From Parvibaculaceae bacterium (GTDB lineage Bacteria; Pseudomonadota; Alphaproteobacteria; Parvibaculales; Parvibaculaceae), in contig JARGNZ010000011.1 of assembly GCA_029209985.1 (NCBI GenBank), forward strand, positions 38,045 through 102,044: a stretch of 64,000 nt of DNA, read 5' to 3'. Positions 1 to 9,004 of this stretch are shown here, piece after piece. Positions within the stretch are counted from its first letter, which is position 1. Every line of letters begins with the position of its first letter. Position numbers and translations under genes: made by a program. The notes under the pieces are model-generated. The model did not search any database. It worked only from the letters and a program-made list of their open reading frames with translations, and was not told the origin of the DNA.

Positions 1-124
1 ACCGCATGGAGACATTGCCCGACGTGCCCGGTGACAATTTACTATCCGACATTGCCAACGCCGTATCGATCACCTCTTGGCGCGCCCAGTCTTCATCACC
101 AATATTTTTAACAAGACGGCTCAA
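1..124 (-). CDS. Class II aldolase/adducin family protein (N-terminal fragment, cut by window edge)
   Basis: The reverse strand continues past mtnA into a reading frame of 41 codons that runs off the window. It ends in the stretch [11 protein letters not shown], the phosphate-binding signature at the N-terminus of class II aldolases (fuculose-phosphate aldolase, MtnB, Ald2). The probable start is a TTG at 122-124 that overlaps the mtnA stop codon (TTGA) and has an AAGG ribosome-binding sequence just upstream. Translational coupling to mtnA and the neighbours mtnP and apt suggest it splits 5-methylthioribulose-1-phosphate or 5-deoxyribulose-1-phosphate, as Ald2 does. MtnB dehydratase belongs to the same fold and cannot be excluded from 41 residues. 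Confidence 0.8.
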   Translation of the reverse strand, partial: MSRLVKNIGDEDWARQEVIDTALAMSDSKLSPGTSGNVSMR

Positions 125-1212
125 GATGCCTTCTCCGGGTAAAGGGAAGCCAACCCCGCCTGTGAGGCCGCGCACACCCCGCGCTCCGTAATCAATCCGC
201 TGACCAACCGAGCCGGGGTCACATCAAAGGCCGGATTTGCCGCAGGACTGCCCGGCGCTCCAATGCCAACCTGCACCACCTCATCCCCGCAGCGCCCTTG
301 CATCGTCAACACTTCATCTGGGGCGCGTTCTTCAATGGGAATATCCGCGACACCGTCCTCAATTGACCAATCGATCGTGGTATGGGGCAGCGCCACATAA
401 AACGGCACATCATTGTCTTGAGCCGCAAGCGCTTTGAGATAAGTGCCAATTTTATTGGCCACATCTCCACGCGCTGAGGTGCGATCCGTCCCCACAATGC
501 ACAGATCAACCTGTCCCTGCTGCATCAAATGTCCCCCCGCATTATCAACAATAATATGGTGAGGCACACCGTGCTGGCCAAGTTCAAAAGCTGTTAAAGC
601 CGCCCCTTGATTACGAGGCCGGGTTTCATCCACCCAGACATGAATAGGAATGCCTGCATCATGCGCCATATAAATGGGCGCCGTTGCCGTGCCCCAATCA
701 ATCGTTGCCAACCACCCCGCATTGCAATGCGTTAAAATATTGACCGGCTCGCCATTTTTAGTGGCCGCAATTTCTTCAATGAGTTTCAACCCATGCGCCC
801 CAATTTGACGACACGTTTCGACATCATCATCACAAATCTGCGCCGCCCGTGCATAAGCCCCCACCGCCCGTTCTTCAGGAGGCAAAAGGCGCACAGCAAG
901 GTCCAGTTCTTTCAACGCCCACTGCAAATTGATCGCTGTGGGCCGCGTCGCTCCCAACAATGCCAAAGCCGCATCGAGAGCCGCATCCGACGGGTTTGCT
1001 CGCATGGCCAAAGCCACACCGTAAGCCGCCGTTGCCCCGATCAACGGCGCCCCCCGCACAACCATATCTTTGATAGCCCGCGCCGCTTCAGAAACAGACG
1101 TCAGCGTTTGAGTTTCAAAAACATGGGGCAGCTTTATTTGATCAATGACCTCAACAGACCATCCATCTTGAGCCACCCAAATTGTGCGATAGGCTGTCGC
1201 GTTGATCCGCAT
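121..1212 (-). CDS. mtnA: S-methyl-5-thioribose-1-phosphate isomerase
   Basis: This 363-residue protein is the aldose-ketose isomerase that turns methylthioribose-1-phosphate into methylthioribulose-1-phosphate in methionine salvage. It belongs to the eIF2B-alpha-like family. The catalytic Cys lies in LTHCNAG at residue 163 and the catalytic Asp in GTDRTS at residue 243; RGAP at residues 53-56 contributes to the substrate site. The length is normal. The ATG shares one base with the stop of apt, so the two are translationally coupled, and the stop overlaps the start of the downstream aldolase. Assignment is firm. Confidence 0.95.
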   Translation of the reverse strand: MRINATAYRTIWVAQDGWSVEVIDQIKLPHVFETQTLTSVSEAARAIKDMVVRGAPLIGATAAYGVALAMRANPSDAALDAALALLGATRPTAINLQWALKELDLAVRLLPPEERAVGAYARAAQICDDDVETCRQIGAHGLKLIEEIAATKNGEPVNILTHCNAGWLATIDWGTATAPIYMAHDAGIPIHVWVDETRPRNQGAALTAFELGQHGVPHHIIVDNAGGHLMQQGQVDLCIVGTDRTSARGDVANKIGTYLKALAAQDNDVPFYVALPHTTIDWSIEDGVADIPIEERAPDEVLTMQGRCGDEVVQVGIGAPGSPAANPAFDVTPARLVSGLITERGVCAASQAGLASLYPEKAS

Positions 1213-1739
1213 CAGTCACCTGCAAAAGAACAAAGAGACCGCACATCAATGTTGTGATTTTCTAACCGCGCCCGGCCCCCAAGATCTGGCAACTCGATCA
1301 CAAAAGTAGAGCCGACCACAATGCCGCCCGCCCGGTTGATCAATTTCACAGCCGCCTCAGCCGTACCACCTGTCGCGATCAAATCATCGATCACCAAAAC
1401 ACGGGCCCCCTTGCTGATCCCGTCCTTGTGGATTTCCACAGCATCCGTGCCATATTCAAGGTCATATTCTTCTGAGATGGTTTCATGGGGCAGCTTGCCC
1501 TTTTTGCGGACTGGCAAAAACCCTTTGCCAAGTTGGTGCGCAACCGCCCCGCCCAAAATAAAGCCACGTGCTTCAACACCCGCAATCATATCAATGTCAG
1601 AATCCACATGAAGCTGCACCAACGCGTCCACCGCCATACGAAAGCCACGCGCATCAGACAACAACGTCGTCACATCGCGGAACATGATCCCGGGTTTTGG
1701 ATAATCTGGAATGGTGCGAATAAAATCTTCGAGCTTCAT
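1212..1739 (-). CDS. apt: Adenine phosphoribosyltransferase
   Basis: This 175-residue cytosolic enzyme makes AMP from adenine and PRPP. The PRPP-binding motif [13 protein letters not shown] sits at residues 115-127, and the N-terminal [13 protein letters not shown] stretch is characteristic of Apt. It lies between mtnP and mtnA with 4 bases separating it from mtnP. That placement makes sense because MtnP releases adenine from methylthioadenosine, which Apt would recapture. Normal length and intact motifs. Confidence 0.97.
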   Translation of the reverse strand: MKLEDFIRTIPDYPKPGIMFRDVTTLLSDARGFRMAVDALVQLHVDSDIDMIAGVEARGFILGGAVAHQLGKGFLPVRKKGKLPHETISEEYDLEYGTDAVEIHKDGISKGARVLVIDDLIATGGTAEAAVKLINRAGGIVVGSTFVIELPDLGGRARLENHNIDVRSLCSFAGD

Positions 1740-1743
1740 GAGT

Positions 1744-2625
1744 TTAATTTCCGTTCAATACGCGGCCAGCGACCGCTTCTAATTTAGCAACCATGGCAGG
1801 GTCTCGCCCTTCAGGTGCCGTGATGATGGCATGGTCCAGAACACGGTCAAAGCCTTGCGGACAGGGAGCGCGCTCTTTCCCCGTAAGGCTTTCGGCCAAT
1901 GCGCGGATCATATGGCCAGCCTTATCGGCATTGCCGCGCAAGACCTCCAGCACATGGGTCACTTCCACATTCTCTTCTTCCTCATGCCAACAGTCATAAT
2001 CAGTCACCATGGCAATCGTCGCGTAATTAATCTCTGCTTCTCGCGCCAATTTGGCCTCTGGCATATTGGTCATGCCAATTACAGAACACCCCCAAGAGCG
2101 ATATAACTCGCTCTCCGCGCGCGAAGAAAACTGAGGCCCTTCCATCGCCAAATAGGTGCCGCCGCGCGTATAGGCAACCTCAGCGGCCTCACAGGCAGCG
2201 CTGAGCTGATCTCCCAGACGACGACATACCGGATCGGCCATAGAAACATGCGCAACGCAGCCTTTCCCAAAAAAGCTCTTTTCGCGGGCAAAGGTCCGGT
2301 CAATAAATTGATCCACAATAACAAAATGACCGGGGGGGAGGTCTTCCCGCAACGACCCAACTGCAGAGACCGAGACAATATCGGTTACCCCTGCCCGTTT
2401 AAGCGCGTCAATGTTGGCCCGGTAGTTGATGTCGCTTGGCGCAAAGGAATGGCTGCGGCCATGACGGGGCAAAAACACCATGTCAACGCCCGCTAATTGA
2501 CCAAAGTGCAATTCGTCTGAGGCCTCGCCAAATGAACTGTCTACCCGTTCCCATCGGCTATTCTCAAAACCGGGTGGATTGTAAATCCCACTGCCACCGA
2601 TCACACCCAAAACCATTTTGCTCAT
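1744..2625 (-). CDS. mtnP: S-methyl-5'-thioadenosine phosphorylase
   Basis: This enzyme of 293 residues cleaves methylthioadenosine with phosphate into adenine and methylthioribose-1-phosphate. It starts MSKMVLGVIGGSGIY, with the phosphate-binding GGSG; PRHGRSH and MTNMPEAKLAREAEI are purine-nucleoside phosphorylase family signatures. I chose the ATG at 2625 because a GGAGG lies 5 bases upstream; a longer in-frame start at 2655 has no such site and adds a non-homologous leader. It is the first gene of the leftward mtnP-apt-mtnA-aldolase operon. It may also accept 5'-deoxyadenosine, as relatives do. Confidence 0.95.
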   Translation of the reverse strand: MSKMVLGVIGGSGIYNPPGFENSRWERVDSSFGEASDELHFGQLAGVDMVFLPRHGRSHSFAPSDINYRANIDALKRAGVTDIVSVSAVGSLREDLPPGHFVIVDQFIDRTFAREKSFFGKGCVAHVSMADPVCRRLGDQLSAACEAAEVAYTRGGTYLAMEGPQFSSRAESELYRSWGCSVIGMTNMPEAKLAREAEINYATIAMVTDYDCWHEEEENVEVTHVLEVLRGNADKAGHMIRALAESLTGKERAPCPQGFDRVLDHAIITAPEGRDPAMVAKLEAVAGRVLNGN

Positions 2626-2737
2626 AGAGCCTCCAAATTCCACAATATGTCTCACACCGCCGACATCAAAACGTCCGGTTCTCGTGGAAACCGAAGGTCA
2701 CTCTTCTATAAAACGCAAATGTGACGACTACGTATGA

Positions 2738-3757
2738 CTACCACCGGTTAAACACTTCCTCAGCAAACCCACGCACTCCCTCAATCGCAAGCGCGGTGCC
2801 ATCGTCCAAAATAACCGTGCCAGAGTATGTACCAAAAACCTGCTGAGTTTTAACCTTGATGAGTTTCAAATCGGTGTGAACGTAGCGTTCAACAAGCGGT
2901 TCAAATTTCATCTCAAACCGACCATCCGAACTGGAAAAGCGCCACGGCTCGTCACAATGCCCTGACTCAGGAATATGAAATTCTAACCGATCCAGCTTAT
3001 GCGCCCGCCCCTCAAAAAATACCATGTTCTCACTGGCCGCAGACACATCCCCAAAGCCGTACCCAATATTAAACCCAAACGGCTTGCCCTCATGCAGACC
3101 GGAAGCAGATCCCCAGTACCATGTATTTTCATACGTCCAGACCCCACGCCCCCAATCCAACACGCCAAAGCTGGAGGCAGGATCAAAGGTATGCGTTTCC
3201 TCGCCCAAACGCACAGTGCCGCTCGCCGCCATACAATTAATTTTCTGATTGTAGTAAAAGGCTTTGGGCGCCCCCGGAAACGGCGTTGCAATAACCATCG
3301 TATCCATAGGCGGCTGTGCCAAGAAAACCTCCCCCGACAACCCCGCCCCATCCTTAAACTTTGGAGAGGAAAAGCGAAGCATTCGCCCGCCCGGCTGATG
3401 GGTGAAAGAAAGGGACATACCGTCTCTCTCCATCACAATGTCGCCAGTTTCAGAACTCGACGGCAGTCCAAGGCGCCCACGAGTGAGAAACGGCATAACC
3501 GTATCTTCGTGCACAGTGCCCGCCTCAAAATCAATCCACGTTAAACTGAGAAGTCCCATGTAACTATTATCGGCAACCACCATCGCCAGCGCGAAGCGTT
3601 CGTTCTGCACACAATAATAATCCCATTCTTTAATACGGTGCCAAGGCGCTTTAATCGCGGAGCGGTCGTAACGGCGAACCAACTCCGTGCCCCAACCCGC
3701 TTCAACCAAATGGCCGCGTTGATCTAAGAGTGGTCCTGCGGTGAGCTTGTGCTGCAT
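2738..3757 (-). CDS. DUF2804 domain-containing protein
   Basis: This soluble protein of about 339 residues fits the DUF2804 family, whose biochemical role is not established. It is rich in Trp, Tyr and Gly and reads as beta sandwich, with the conserved stretches FGVLDWGRG and NTWYWGSASG in the middle. No signal peptide or membrane segment is visible. The ATG at 3757 is taken as start; a TTG three codons upstream is possible. It stands alone, leftward, between the mtn operon and the bc1 operon. I can name the family but not the function. Confidence 0.75.
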   Translation of the reverse strand: MQHKLTAGPLLDQRGHLVEAGWGTELVRRYDRSAIKAPWHRIKEWDYYCVQNERFALAMVVADNSYMGLLSLTWIDFEAGTVHEDTVMPFLTRGRLGLPSSSETGDIVMERDGMSLSFTHQPGGRMLRFSSPKFKDGAGLSGEVFLAQPPMDTMVIATPFPGAPKAFYYNQKINCMAASGTVRLGEETHTFDPASSFGVLDWGRGVWTYENTWYWGSASGLHEGKPFGFNIGYGFGDVSAASENMVFFEGRAHKLDRLEFHIPESGHCDEPWRFSSSDGRFEMKFEPLVERYVHTDLKLIKVKTQQVFGTYSGTVILDDGTALAIEGVRGFAEEVFNRW

Positions 3758-3821
3758 CTTCTTCAACCCTTTGCTTTTGCAAAGAGAATAGCAAGCCCCA
3801 ACACTTACTCAAGCCCCAAAC

Positions 3822-3847
3822 AAAAGGGCCCCCGAAGGAGCCCTTAA
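3822..3847 (-). terminator. Rho-independent terminator after petC
   Basis: On the reverse strand AAGGGCTCC, loop TTCG, GGGGCCCTTTTG forms a GC-rich hairpin followed by a short T tract. It sits 24 bases past the petC stop and ends the bc1 operon. Confidence 0.8.
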
Positions 3848-3870
3848 AAGTCATGGAACAAGCGATCAAC

Positions 3871-4716
3871 TTAGTGCTGATCGGCCCAAAGCTTGCGCGT
3901 AACGAAGTAAAGCAAACCAGCCAAAACCAGAAGATACAGGATCACTTGGAACCCAATCTGTTTGCGTTCTTCCATTTTAGGCTCAGCAGCCCAATACATG
4001 AATGCAACAACATCCTTAGCATATTGGTCCAAAGTCATCGGCGTGCCGTCTTCATACTCGACAATCTCGTCTGACAAAGGCGGTGCCATGCCGATCTGAT
4101 GCCCTTCGAAGTAGGCGTTGTATGACATGCCCTCATTCATTTCCAAACCAGCAGGCGCATCTTCATAGCCTGTCAGCAAAGAATAAATGTAGTTCACCCC
4201 ATTTGGACGCGCTTTTGCCAAAACGGAAAAGTCAGGTGGCAAAGCCCCACCGTTCGACGCCCGTGCAGCATTGTCGTTTGGAAATGGTGCTGGGAAACGG
4301 TCACGCGGCAAAGCAGGACGTTCAATAGGGTCACCTGCTTCGTCAAATTCCACCGGATCAACAATCTCAAACTCAGCCGCAATCACTTTAACTTCAGCTT
4401 CGCTAAATTCCGGGCCGCCAGGTTGTGACAAGTTACGGAATGATACGAGGTCCATGGAATGACATGCAGAGCATACTTCCTGATAAACCTTATACCCACG
4501 TTTGAGTTGTGAACGATCAAAGGTGCCGAACGGACCATCAAAGGTCCATTCAACGTTCTTGTATTCAATGCCTCCGCCGGCCGCTTTCGCGTCACCAGCG
4601 AACACAAATGTATAACCCAATACAGCAATCGCAAGCGCTGTTAGAAACGGGGTCACACCGCAGGCTCGCGTAAAAATGCAAGGCCGGCCTTCTGTTTTAT
4701 GTGTTGTGTCAGTCAT
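3871..4716 (-). CDS. petC: Cytochrome c1 of the bc1 complex
   Basis: This 281-residue protein is the haem c subunit that passes electrons from the Rieske centre to soluble cytochrome c. It has an N-terminal hydrophobic signal or anchor at about residues 25-45, the haem-binding CSACH at residues 82-86, the axial methionine in IGMAPPL, and a C-terminal membrane anchor around GFQVILYLLVLAGLLYF. The start is ATG 4716, which has GGGAG 8 bases upstream; a TTG at 4737 is less likely. It begins 17 bases after petB. Separate petB and petC genes in the order petA-petB-petC are the usual alphaproteobacterial arrangement. Confidence 0.96.
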   Translation of the reverse strand: MTDTTHKTEGRPCIFTRACGVTPFLTALAIAVLGYTFVFAGDAKAAGGGIEYKNVEWTFDGPFGTFDRSQLKRGYKVYQEVCSACHSMDLVSFRNLSQPGGPEFSEAEVKVIAAEFEIVDPVEFDEAGDPIERPALPRDRFPAPFPNDNAARASNGGALPPDFSVLAKARPNGVNYIYSLLTGYEDAPAGLEMNEGMSYNAYFEGHQIGMAPPLSDEIVEYEDGTPMTLDQYAKDVVAFMYWAAEPKMEERKQIGFQVILYLLVLAGLLYFVTRKLWADQH

Positions 4717-4733
4717 TGTTCTGAACTCCCCGC

Positions 4734-5999
4734 TCAACGTTTTTCAGGCGCTGCTGCCGCATTGGCAGAAGCAGACCCACCATGCGCATCCAACACCGCT
4801 TTCGAGATGCTTTCTGGCAATGGCTTAGGTTTCTCAATCATGCCCAAGACAGGCAAGATGACCAAGAAGTGAGCGAAATAGTAAATCGTCAGAATACGCG
4901 ATGCGATCACGTAGATCCCTTCAGCAGGCATAGCGCCGAGGTAACCAAGACCCAAACAACATGCAAGGAAGATGAAGAAGAACTGACGATACAACGGACG
5001 GAACCGCGCAGAACGTACTGCAGACCGATCCAACCACGGCAGGATGAACAACACCGCAATCGCACCAAACATAGCAATCACGCCGCCCAACTTATCAGGC
5101 ACAGCCCGCAAGATGGCGTAGAACGGCAAGTAATACCATTCAGGCACAATGTGCGCAGGTGTCACCAACGCGTTGGCCCGAATGTAGTTGTCCGGGTGGC
5201 CCATCGCATTTGGATTGAAGAACACAAAGTAGCTAAACAGGATCAAGAAGAGAACCAATGCAAAGCCGTCTTTGGCCGTCATGTAAGGGTGGAAAGGAAC
5301 CGTATCCTGTTTATCCTTGACGTTGATGCCGAGCGGGTTGTTGTTACCCGGTACGTGCAGCGCCCAAATGTGCAAGATCACAACACCCGCAATGATGAAC
5401 GGGATCAGATAGTGCAAGGAGAAGAAGCGGTTCAAGGTTGGGTTATCAACTGAGAAGCCACCCCAAAGCAATTCCCGAATAGCATCGCCCACGTATGGGA
5501 TCGCCGAGAAGAGATTGGTGATAACAGTTGCACCCCAGAAGCTCATTTGGCCCCAAGGAAGCACGTAGCCCATGAAACCTGCTGCCATCATCAGCAAGAA
5601 GATGACAACGCCCAAGATCCAAAGCACTTCGCGCGGCGCTTTGTAAGATCCATAATAAAGGCCACGGAACATGTGGATATATACAGCGATAAAGAACATA
5701 GATGCGCCATTAGCGTGCGCATACCGGATCAAATGGCCGTAGTTCACATCACGCATAATGTGTTCAATAGAATTGAACGCCATGCTTACGTGCGGCGTGT
5801 AGTGCATCGCCAAGATGACACCGGTAACAATTTGTGATGCCAAGCAAAATGAAAGAATCCCGCCGAAAGTCCACCAGTAGTTGATGTTCTTTGGTGTTGG
5901 GTAATCCATCATATGATCGACAATGCCCATGATAGGCAAACGTTCGTCAAGCCACCGAGTAAAGGCGTTTGACGGCTGATAAGTGTGGTCTCCGCTCAT
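4734..5999 (-). CDS. petB: Cytochrome b of the bc1 complex
   Basis: This 421-residue membrane subunit holds both b haems and the quinol and quinone sites of complex III. Eight transmembrane helices are apparent. The Qo-site motif PEWYYLPF and the [22 protein letters not shown] region are intact. The C-terminal tail is Ala and Ser rich. The ATG is preceded by AAAGGAG. The gene starts 12 bases after the petA stop and is followed by petC. Confidence 0.97.
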   Translation of the reverse strand: MSGDHTYQPSNAFTRWLDERLPIMGIVDHMMDYPTPKNINYWWTFGGILSFCLASQIVTGVILAMHYTPHVSMAFNSIEHIMRDVNYGHLIRYAHANGASMFFIAVYIHMFRGLYYGSYKAPREVLWILGVVIFLLMMAAGFMGYVLPWGQMSFWGATVITNLFSAIPYVGDAIRELLWGGFSVDNPTLNRFFSLHYLIPFIIAGVVILHIWALHVPGNNNPLGINVKDKQDTVPFHPYMTAKDGFALVLFLILFSYFVFFNPNAMGHPDNYIRANALVTPAHIVPEWYYLPFYAILRAVPDKLGGVIAMFGAIAVLFILPWLDRSAVRSARFRPLYRQFFFIFLACCLGLGYLGAMPAEGIYVIASRILTIYYFAHFLVILPVLGMIEKPKPLPESISKAVLDAHGGSASANAAAAPEKR

Positions 6000-6010
6000 C
6001 GTGCGCTCCT

Positions 6011-6586
6011 TTATCCGATTTTGATTTTTGTATCAGACAAGAAAGTGAGTACGGGCACTTCCAAGTTCTGAGGGGCTGGACCTTTACGAATACGGCCAGC
6101 CGTATCGTAGTGCGATCCGTGACAAGGGCAGAACCAACCACCAAAGTCGCCTTTTTTATCTGACATGCTCTGCCCCTTTGGCACACAGCCAAGGTGGGTA
6201 CAAATGCCAACCATGATCAACCACTCTTCTTTACCAGCGGGTGCACGGTTTTGGTCATCAGCAGGCGAACCGTCAGGCAGGTTGTCATTACGTGCTTCAG
6301 GGTCAATCAAATCAGAAAGAGGCACAGCACGCGCTGCTTCAATTTCTTCTGCTGACCGGCGACGAATGAAAACAGGCTTGCCGCGCCATTTAACGGTCAT
6401 GCTCTGACCAACCTCGATCGAGCTCAAATCGACCTCGATAGAAGCGAGTGCAAGCGCAGACGCATCAGGATTCATTTGGTCAATGAGCGGCCAGACAAGA
6501 TATGCCCCGCCAATTGCGGTGAAAGAGCCAGTGGCGATATATAGAAAATCGCGCCGTGTCGGCTCATCCGTGTCGGTAACTGCCAC
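6011..6586 (-). CDS. petA: Ubiquinol-cytochrome c reductase Rieske iron-sulfur subunit
   Basis: This 191-residue protein carries the [2Fe-2S] cluster of the bc1 complex. The ligand boxes are CTHLGC (residues 129-134) and CPCHGSH (153-159). The N-terminus has a TRRDFL twin-arginine-like motif at residues 10-15, followed by the single membrane anchor, as in Tat-exported Rieske proteins. The start is the GTG at 6586, which has AAGGAG 9 bases upstream. The frame stays open upstream to 6829, but that stretch would place about 80 unrelated residues ahead of the twin-arginine motif and is rejected. First gene of petABC. Confidence 0.94.
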   Translation of the reverse strand: MAVTDTDEPTRRDFLYIATGSFTAIGGAYLVWPLIDQMNPDASALALASIEVDLSSIEVGQSMTVKWRGKPVFIRRRSAEEIEAARAVPLSDLIDPEARNDNLPDGSPADDQNRAPAGKEEWLIMVGICTHLGCVPKGQSMSDKKGDFGGWFCPCHGSHYDTAGRIRKGPAPQNLEVPVLTFLSDTKIKIG

Positions 6587-6956
6587 GGTCGACGTCTCCT
6601 TATGGTTTCCAGCAAAATCCCGAAATGCCAATAAACCTGCCCTATTTAGCCCCCAATTTGGACACTCAGTTAGGTTGGTTCGATATTGGATCGCAGGGTT
6701 TTTACCTAAAATCTGCTGTGCACGGCATAGAACTGGCCCTCCCAGTCCATGCCGGACGTTCAGCGGTTTTGCCACCCAATGGGGTGAATGTCCAGACCCG
6801 GCACGCGGGAATGTGTCAGGATGCCGCACATTCCTGACACAATTCGATTTCTTCTGGCAAAATGCTCAAAATCGGGGCACCCCTACACACCCCTTTCTGG
6901 AGTAATGTTGCGATTAATTTTCACATTCACCCCCTCACGTTTACCGGATCAAAACC
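6587..6956. promoter_or_regulatory. Divergent intergenic region petA / trmL with overlapping inverted repeats
   Basis: This 370-base gap must carry the promoters of the leftward petABC operon and the rightward trmL. It holds two interleaved inverted repeats: GGAATGTG...CACATTCC (6808-6834) and TGTGTCAGGA...TCCTGACACA (6812-6841). They share bases and so cannot both form in one transcript. Neither is followed by a T tract. No gene is recognisable here. Confidence 0.5.
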
Positions 6957-7421
6957 ATGCATTTGGCGCTCTATCAACCCGACATTCCGCAGAATACTGG
7001 CACAATATTGCGATTAGGCGCCTGTCTCGACCTACCGGTGGACGTGATTGAACCCTGTGGTTTCCCCTTTTCTGATAGATCGCTCAAACGAGCTGGCATG
7101 GATTATCTGGATCAAGTGAACCTGACCCGACACACAGACTGGGAACAATTCGAAACCGTTCGCAAGGCCAGAGGCCGCCTGATTCTCCTCACAACCAAGG
7201 CCGAAACCACTCATTTGGATTTTCGATTCGCTCCAACTGATACCTTATTGCTTGGCCGAGAAAGCCTTGGGGTGCCACAAGAAGTGCACGAGAGCGCGGA
7301 TGCCCGTGTGGTCATTCCGATGAACCCCAATATGCGTTCCCTCAATATTGCGGTCGCCGGGGCGCTGATCATCGGGGAGGCACTGCGCCAAACCGACCAA
7401 TTCCCCAAAATCCAACTTTAA
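6957..7421 (+). CDS. trmL: tRNA (cytidine(34)-2'-O)-methyltransferase
   Basis: This 154-residue SPOUT methyltransferase 2'-O-methylates the wobble base of tRNA-Leu isoacceptors. It begins MHLALYQPDIPQNTGTILR, the classic TrmL N-terminus. The SAM knot motifs GRESLGVP and the C-terminal IPMNPNMRSLNIAVAGALI are intact. The length is typical. It precedes hemF by 50 to 150 bases depending on the hemF start. Confidence 0.93.
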   Translation: MHLALYQPDIPQNTGTILRLGACLDLPVDVIEPCGFPFSDRSLKRAGMDYLDQVNLTRHTDWEQFETVRKARGRLILLTTKAETTHLDFRFAPTDTLLLGRESLGVPQEVHESADARVVIPMNPNMRSLNIAVAGALIIGEALRQTDQFPKIQL

Positions 7422-7567
7422 GAGTTACGAGACCCTAAAGAGCCGGGTATCCTGAACAGCAAAAAACGGGTGTGCTTGACAGGTTTGCCCACAAGGCACT
7501 ACCCCTGAGCCATTCGTATCACCGACCCCCGCTGCTTTTCAGCCTTTCAAAAGACGGACCCCTGATC

Positions 7568-8485
7568 GTGGAAAAAACAATAGAAGAAAAGAAATCCCTC
7601 GCAGAAACATGGTTCCAATCCCTGCGCGACCAAATCTGCGCGTCATTTGAAACCTTAGAGCGCGACCTCACAGGCTCCCATCAAGACTTAGACGCTGGCA
7701 CGTTTGAACAAACCGTTTGGGATCGGGCAACACACGGCAAAACAGAAGCCGAAGTCAAAGCAGCTCAAGCCCACGTGGGCGAAATGGGCGGCGGTGTCAT
7801 GTCGATCCTAAAAGGCCGTGTCTTTGAAAAAGCAGGGGTGCACACCTCCAGCGTCTTTGGCGAGTTCTCAGAAGAGTTTCGCAAACAAATTCCCGGCGCC
7901 GAAGAAGATCCGCGCTTTTGGGCCAGTGGCATTTCATTGATCGCCCACCCCCATAACCCCCATGTGCCAGCGGTACATATGAACACGCGCATGATCGTGA
8001 CCACAAAATGCTGGTTTGGAGGCGGCGCAGACCTCACCCCCGTACTGGATGCTAACCGCACCCAAGAACATCAAGATAGCCTCGACTTCCATGCCGCCAT
8101 GAAACAAGCCTGCGACGCACACGGCGACGACTATCACGCCCGCTTCAAAAAATGGTGCGATGAGTATTTCTTTCTCCCCCACCGCAACGAACCACGTGGC
8201 ATCGGCGGCATTTTCTATGACCGCTTAGCAACAGGAAATTGGGAAAAAGACTTCGACTTTACACAAGATGTCGGCAAGGCGTTTTTGGACTCATATCCCG
8301 CCATTGCCCGCCGCCACATGGACAAGCCATGGAGCGCCCAAGAACGCGAAGAGCAATTAATCCGCCGTGGCCGTTACGTAGAATTCAACCTGTTGTATGA
8401 TCGCGGCACAACCTTCGGCCTCAAAACAGGTGGCAATGTGGATTCTATTCTGTCGTCCATGCCCCCAGAAGTGAAATGGCCTTAA
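7568..8485 (+). CDS. hemF: Oxygen-dependent coproporphyrinogen III oxidase
   Basis: The enzyme decarboxylates two propionates of coproporphyrinogen III with O2 to give protoporphyrinogen IX for haem synthesis. The HMNTRM and [10 protein letters not shown] stretches and the C-terminal [19 protein letters not shown] match HemF throughout. The start chosen is a GTG at 7568 giving 305 residues; an in-frame start at 7472 gives 337 but adds a leader unlike the family. No strong ribosome-binding site supports either. Aerobic haem synthesis fits the adjacent bc1 operon. Confidence 0.93.
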   Translation: MEKTIEEKKSLAETWFQSLRDQICASFETLERDLTGSHQDLDAGTFEQTVWDRATHGKTEAEVKAAQAHVGEMGGGVMSILKGRVFEKAGVHTSSVFGEFSEEFRKQIPGAEEDPRFWASGISLIAHPHNPHVPAVHMNTRMIVTTKCWFGGGADLTPVLDANRTQEHQDSLDFHAAMKQACDAHGDDYHARFKKWCDEYFFLPHRNEPRGIGGIFYDRLATGNWEKDFDFTQDVGKAFLDSYPAIARRHMDKPWSAQEREEQLIRRGRYVEFNLLYDRGTTFGLKTGGNVDSILSSMPPEVKWP

Positions 8486-8515
8486 AACGACCGCTTAGAC
8501 CCGCGAGGCACCCTC

Positions 8516-8998
8516 ATGGCAAAAGACGAGACCGCAGCGGGAAGAAACCTTCGTCTTGCAAAGGTGGCACACGCGTTCCACGAAATTGATGTGCCCAAAG
8601 ACCGCAAGACCAGCGCCCTCGACATGGCTCAGGCAAGTGGGCTGGACCCTGCGCGCCTGTTCAAAACCCTGATCGTGACAACCACTGAGGCAAAGCTTGC
8701 CACCGCCATAGTGCCTGCAGACAAAGACTTAGACCGCAAAGCCCTCGCCAAGCACTTAAAGACAAAGCGCGTTGATTTAGCAGATCAAAAACATGCCGAA
8801 AAAATAACCGGCTACAAAGCTGGCGCTATTTCGCCTGTTGGCCAGAAGAAACACTTACCCACGTTTTTGGATGAAAGTGCGCAGACCTTCGACACCATTT
8901 ATGTGAGCGGTGGACGTTGGGGCTTGGAATTAGAAATCGCCCCAAACGACCTCATCAAAGCAACGCGTGGCACGCTCTGCGCGATCGCGCTGCCTTAA
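8516..8998 (+). CDS. ybaK: YbaK/EbsC-type Cys-tRNA(Pro) deacylase
   Basis: This 160-residue protein fits the YbaK family, which hydrolyses Cys mischarged on tRNA-Pro. The conserved lysine lies in LFKTLIV near residue 50, and GYKAGAISPVGQKK in the middle and the SGGRWGLELEI stretch near the end are family signatures. It follows hemF by 30 bases on the same strand, and its stop converges on cca. Confidence 0.9.
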   Translation: MAKDETAAGRNLRLAKVAHAFHEIDVPKDRKTSALDMAQASGLDPARLFKTLIVTTTEAKLATAIVPADKDLDRKALAKHLKTKRVDLADQKHAEKITGYKAGAISPVGQKKHLPTFLDESAQTFDTIYVSGGRWGLELEIAPNDLIKATRGTLCAIALP

Positions 8999-9004
8999 AC
9001 ATCT

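Noticed and set aside
6587..6829. N-terminal extension of the Rieske protein
   Set aside because: It would place about 80 unrelated residues before the twin-arginine motif; the GTG at 6586 with AAGGAG is clearly the start.
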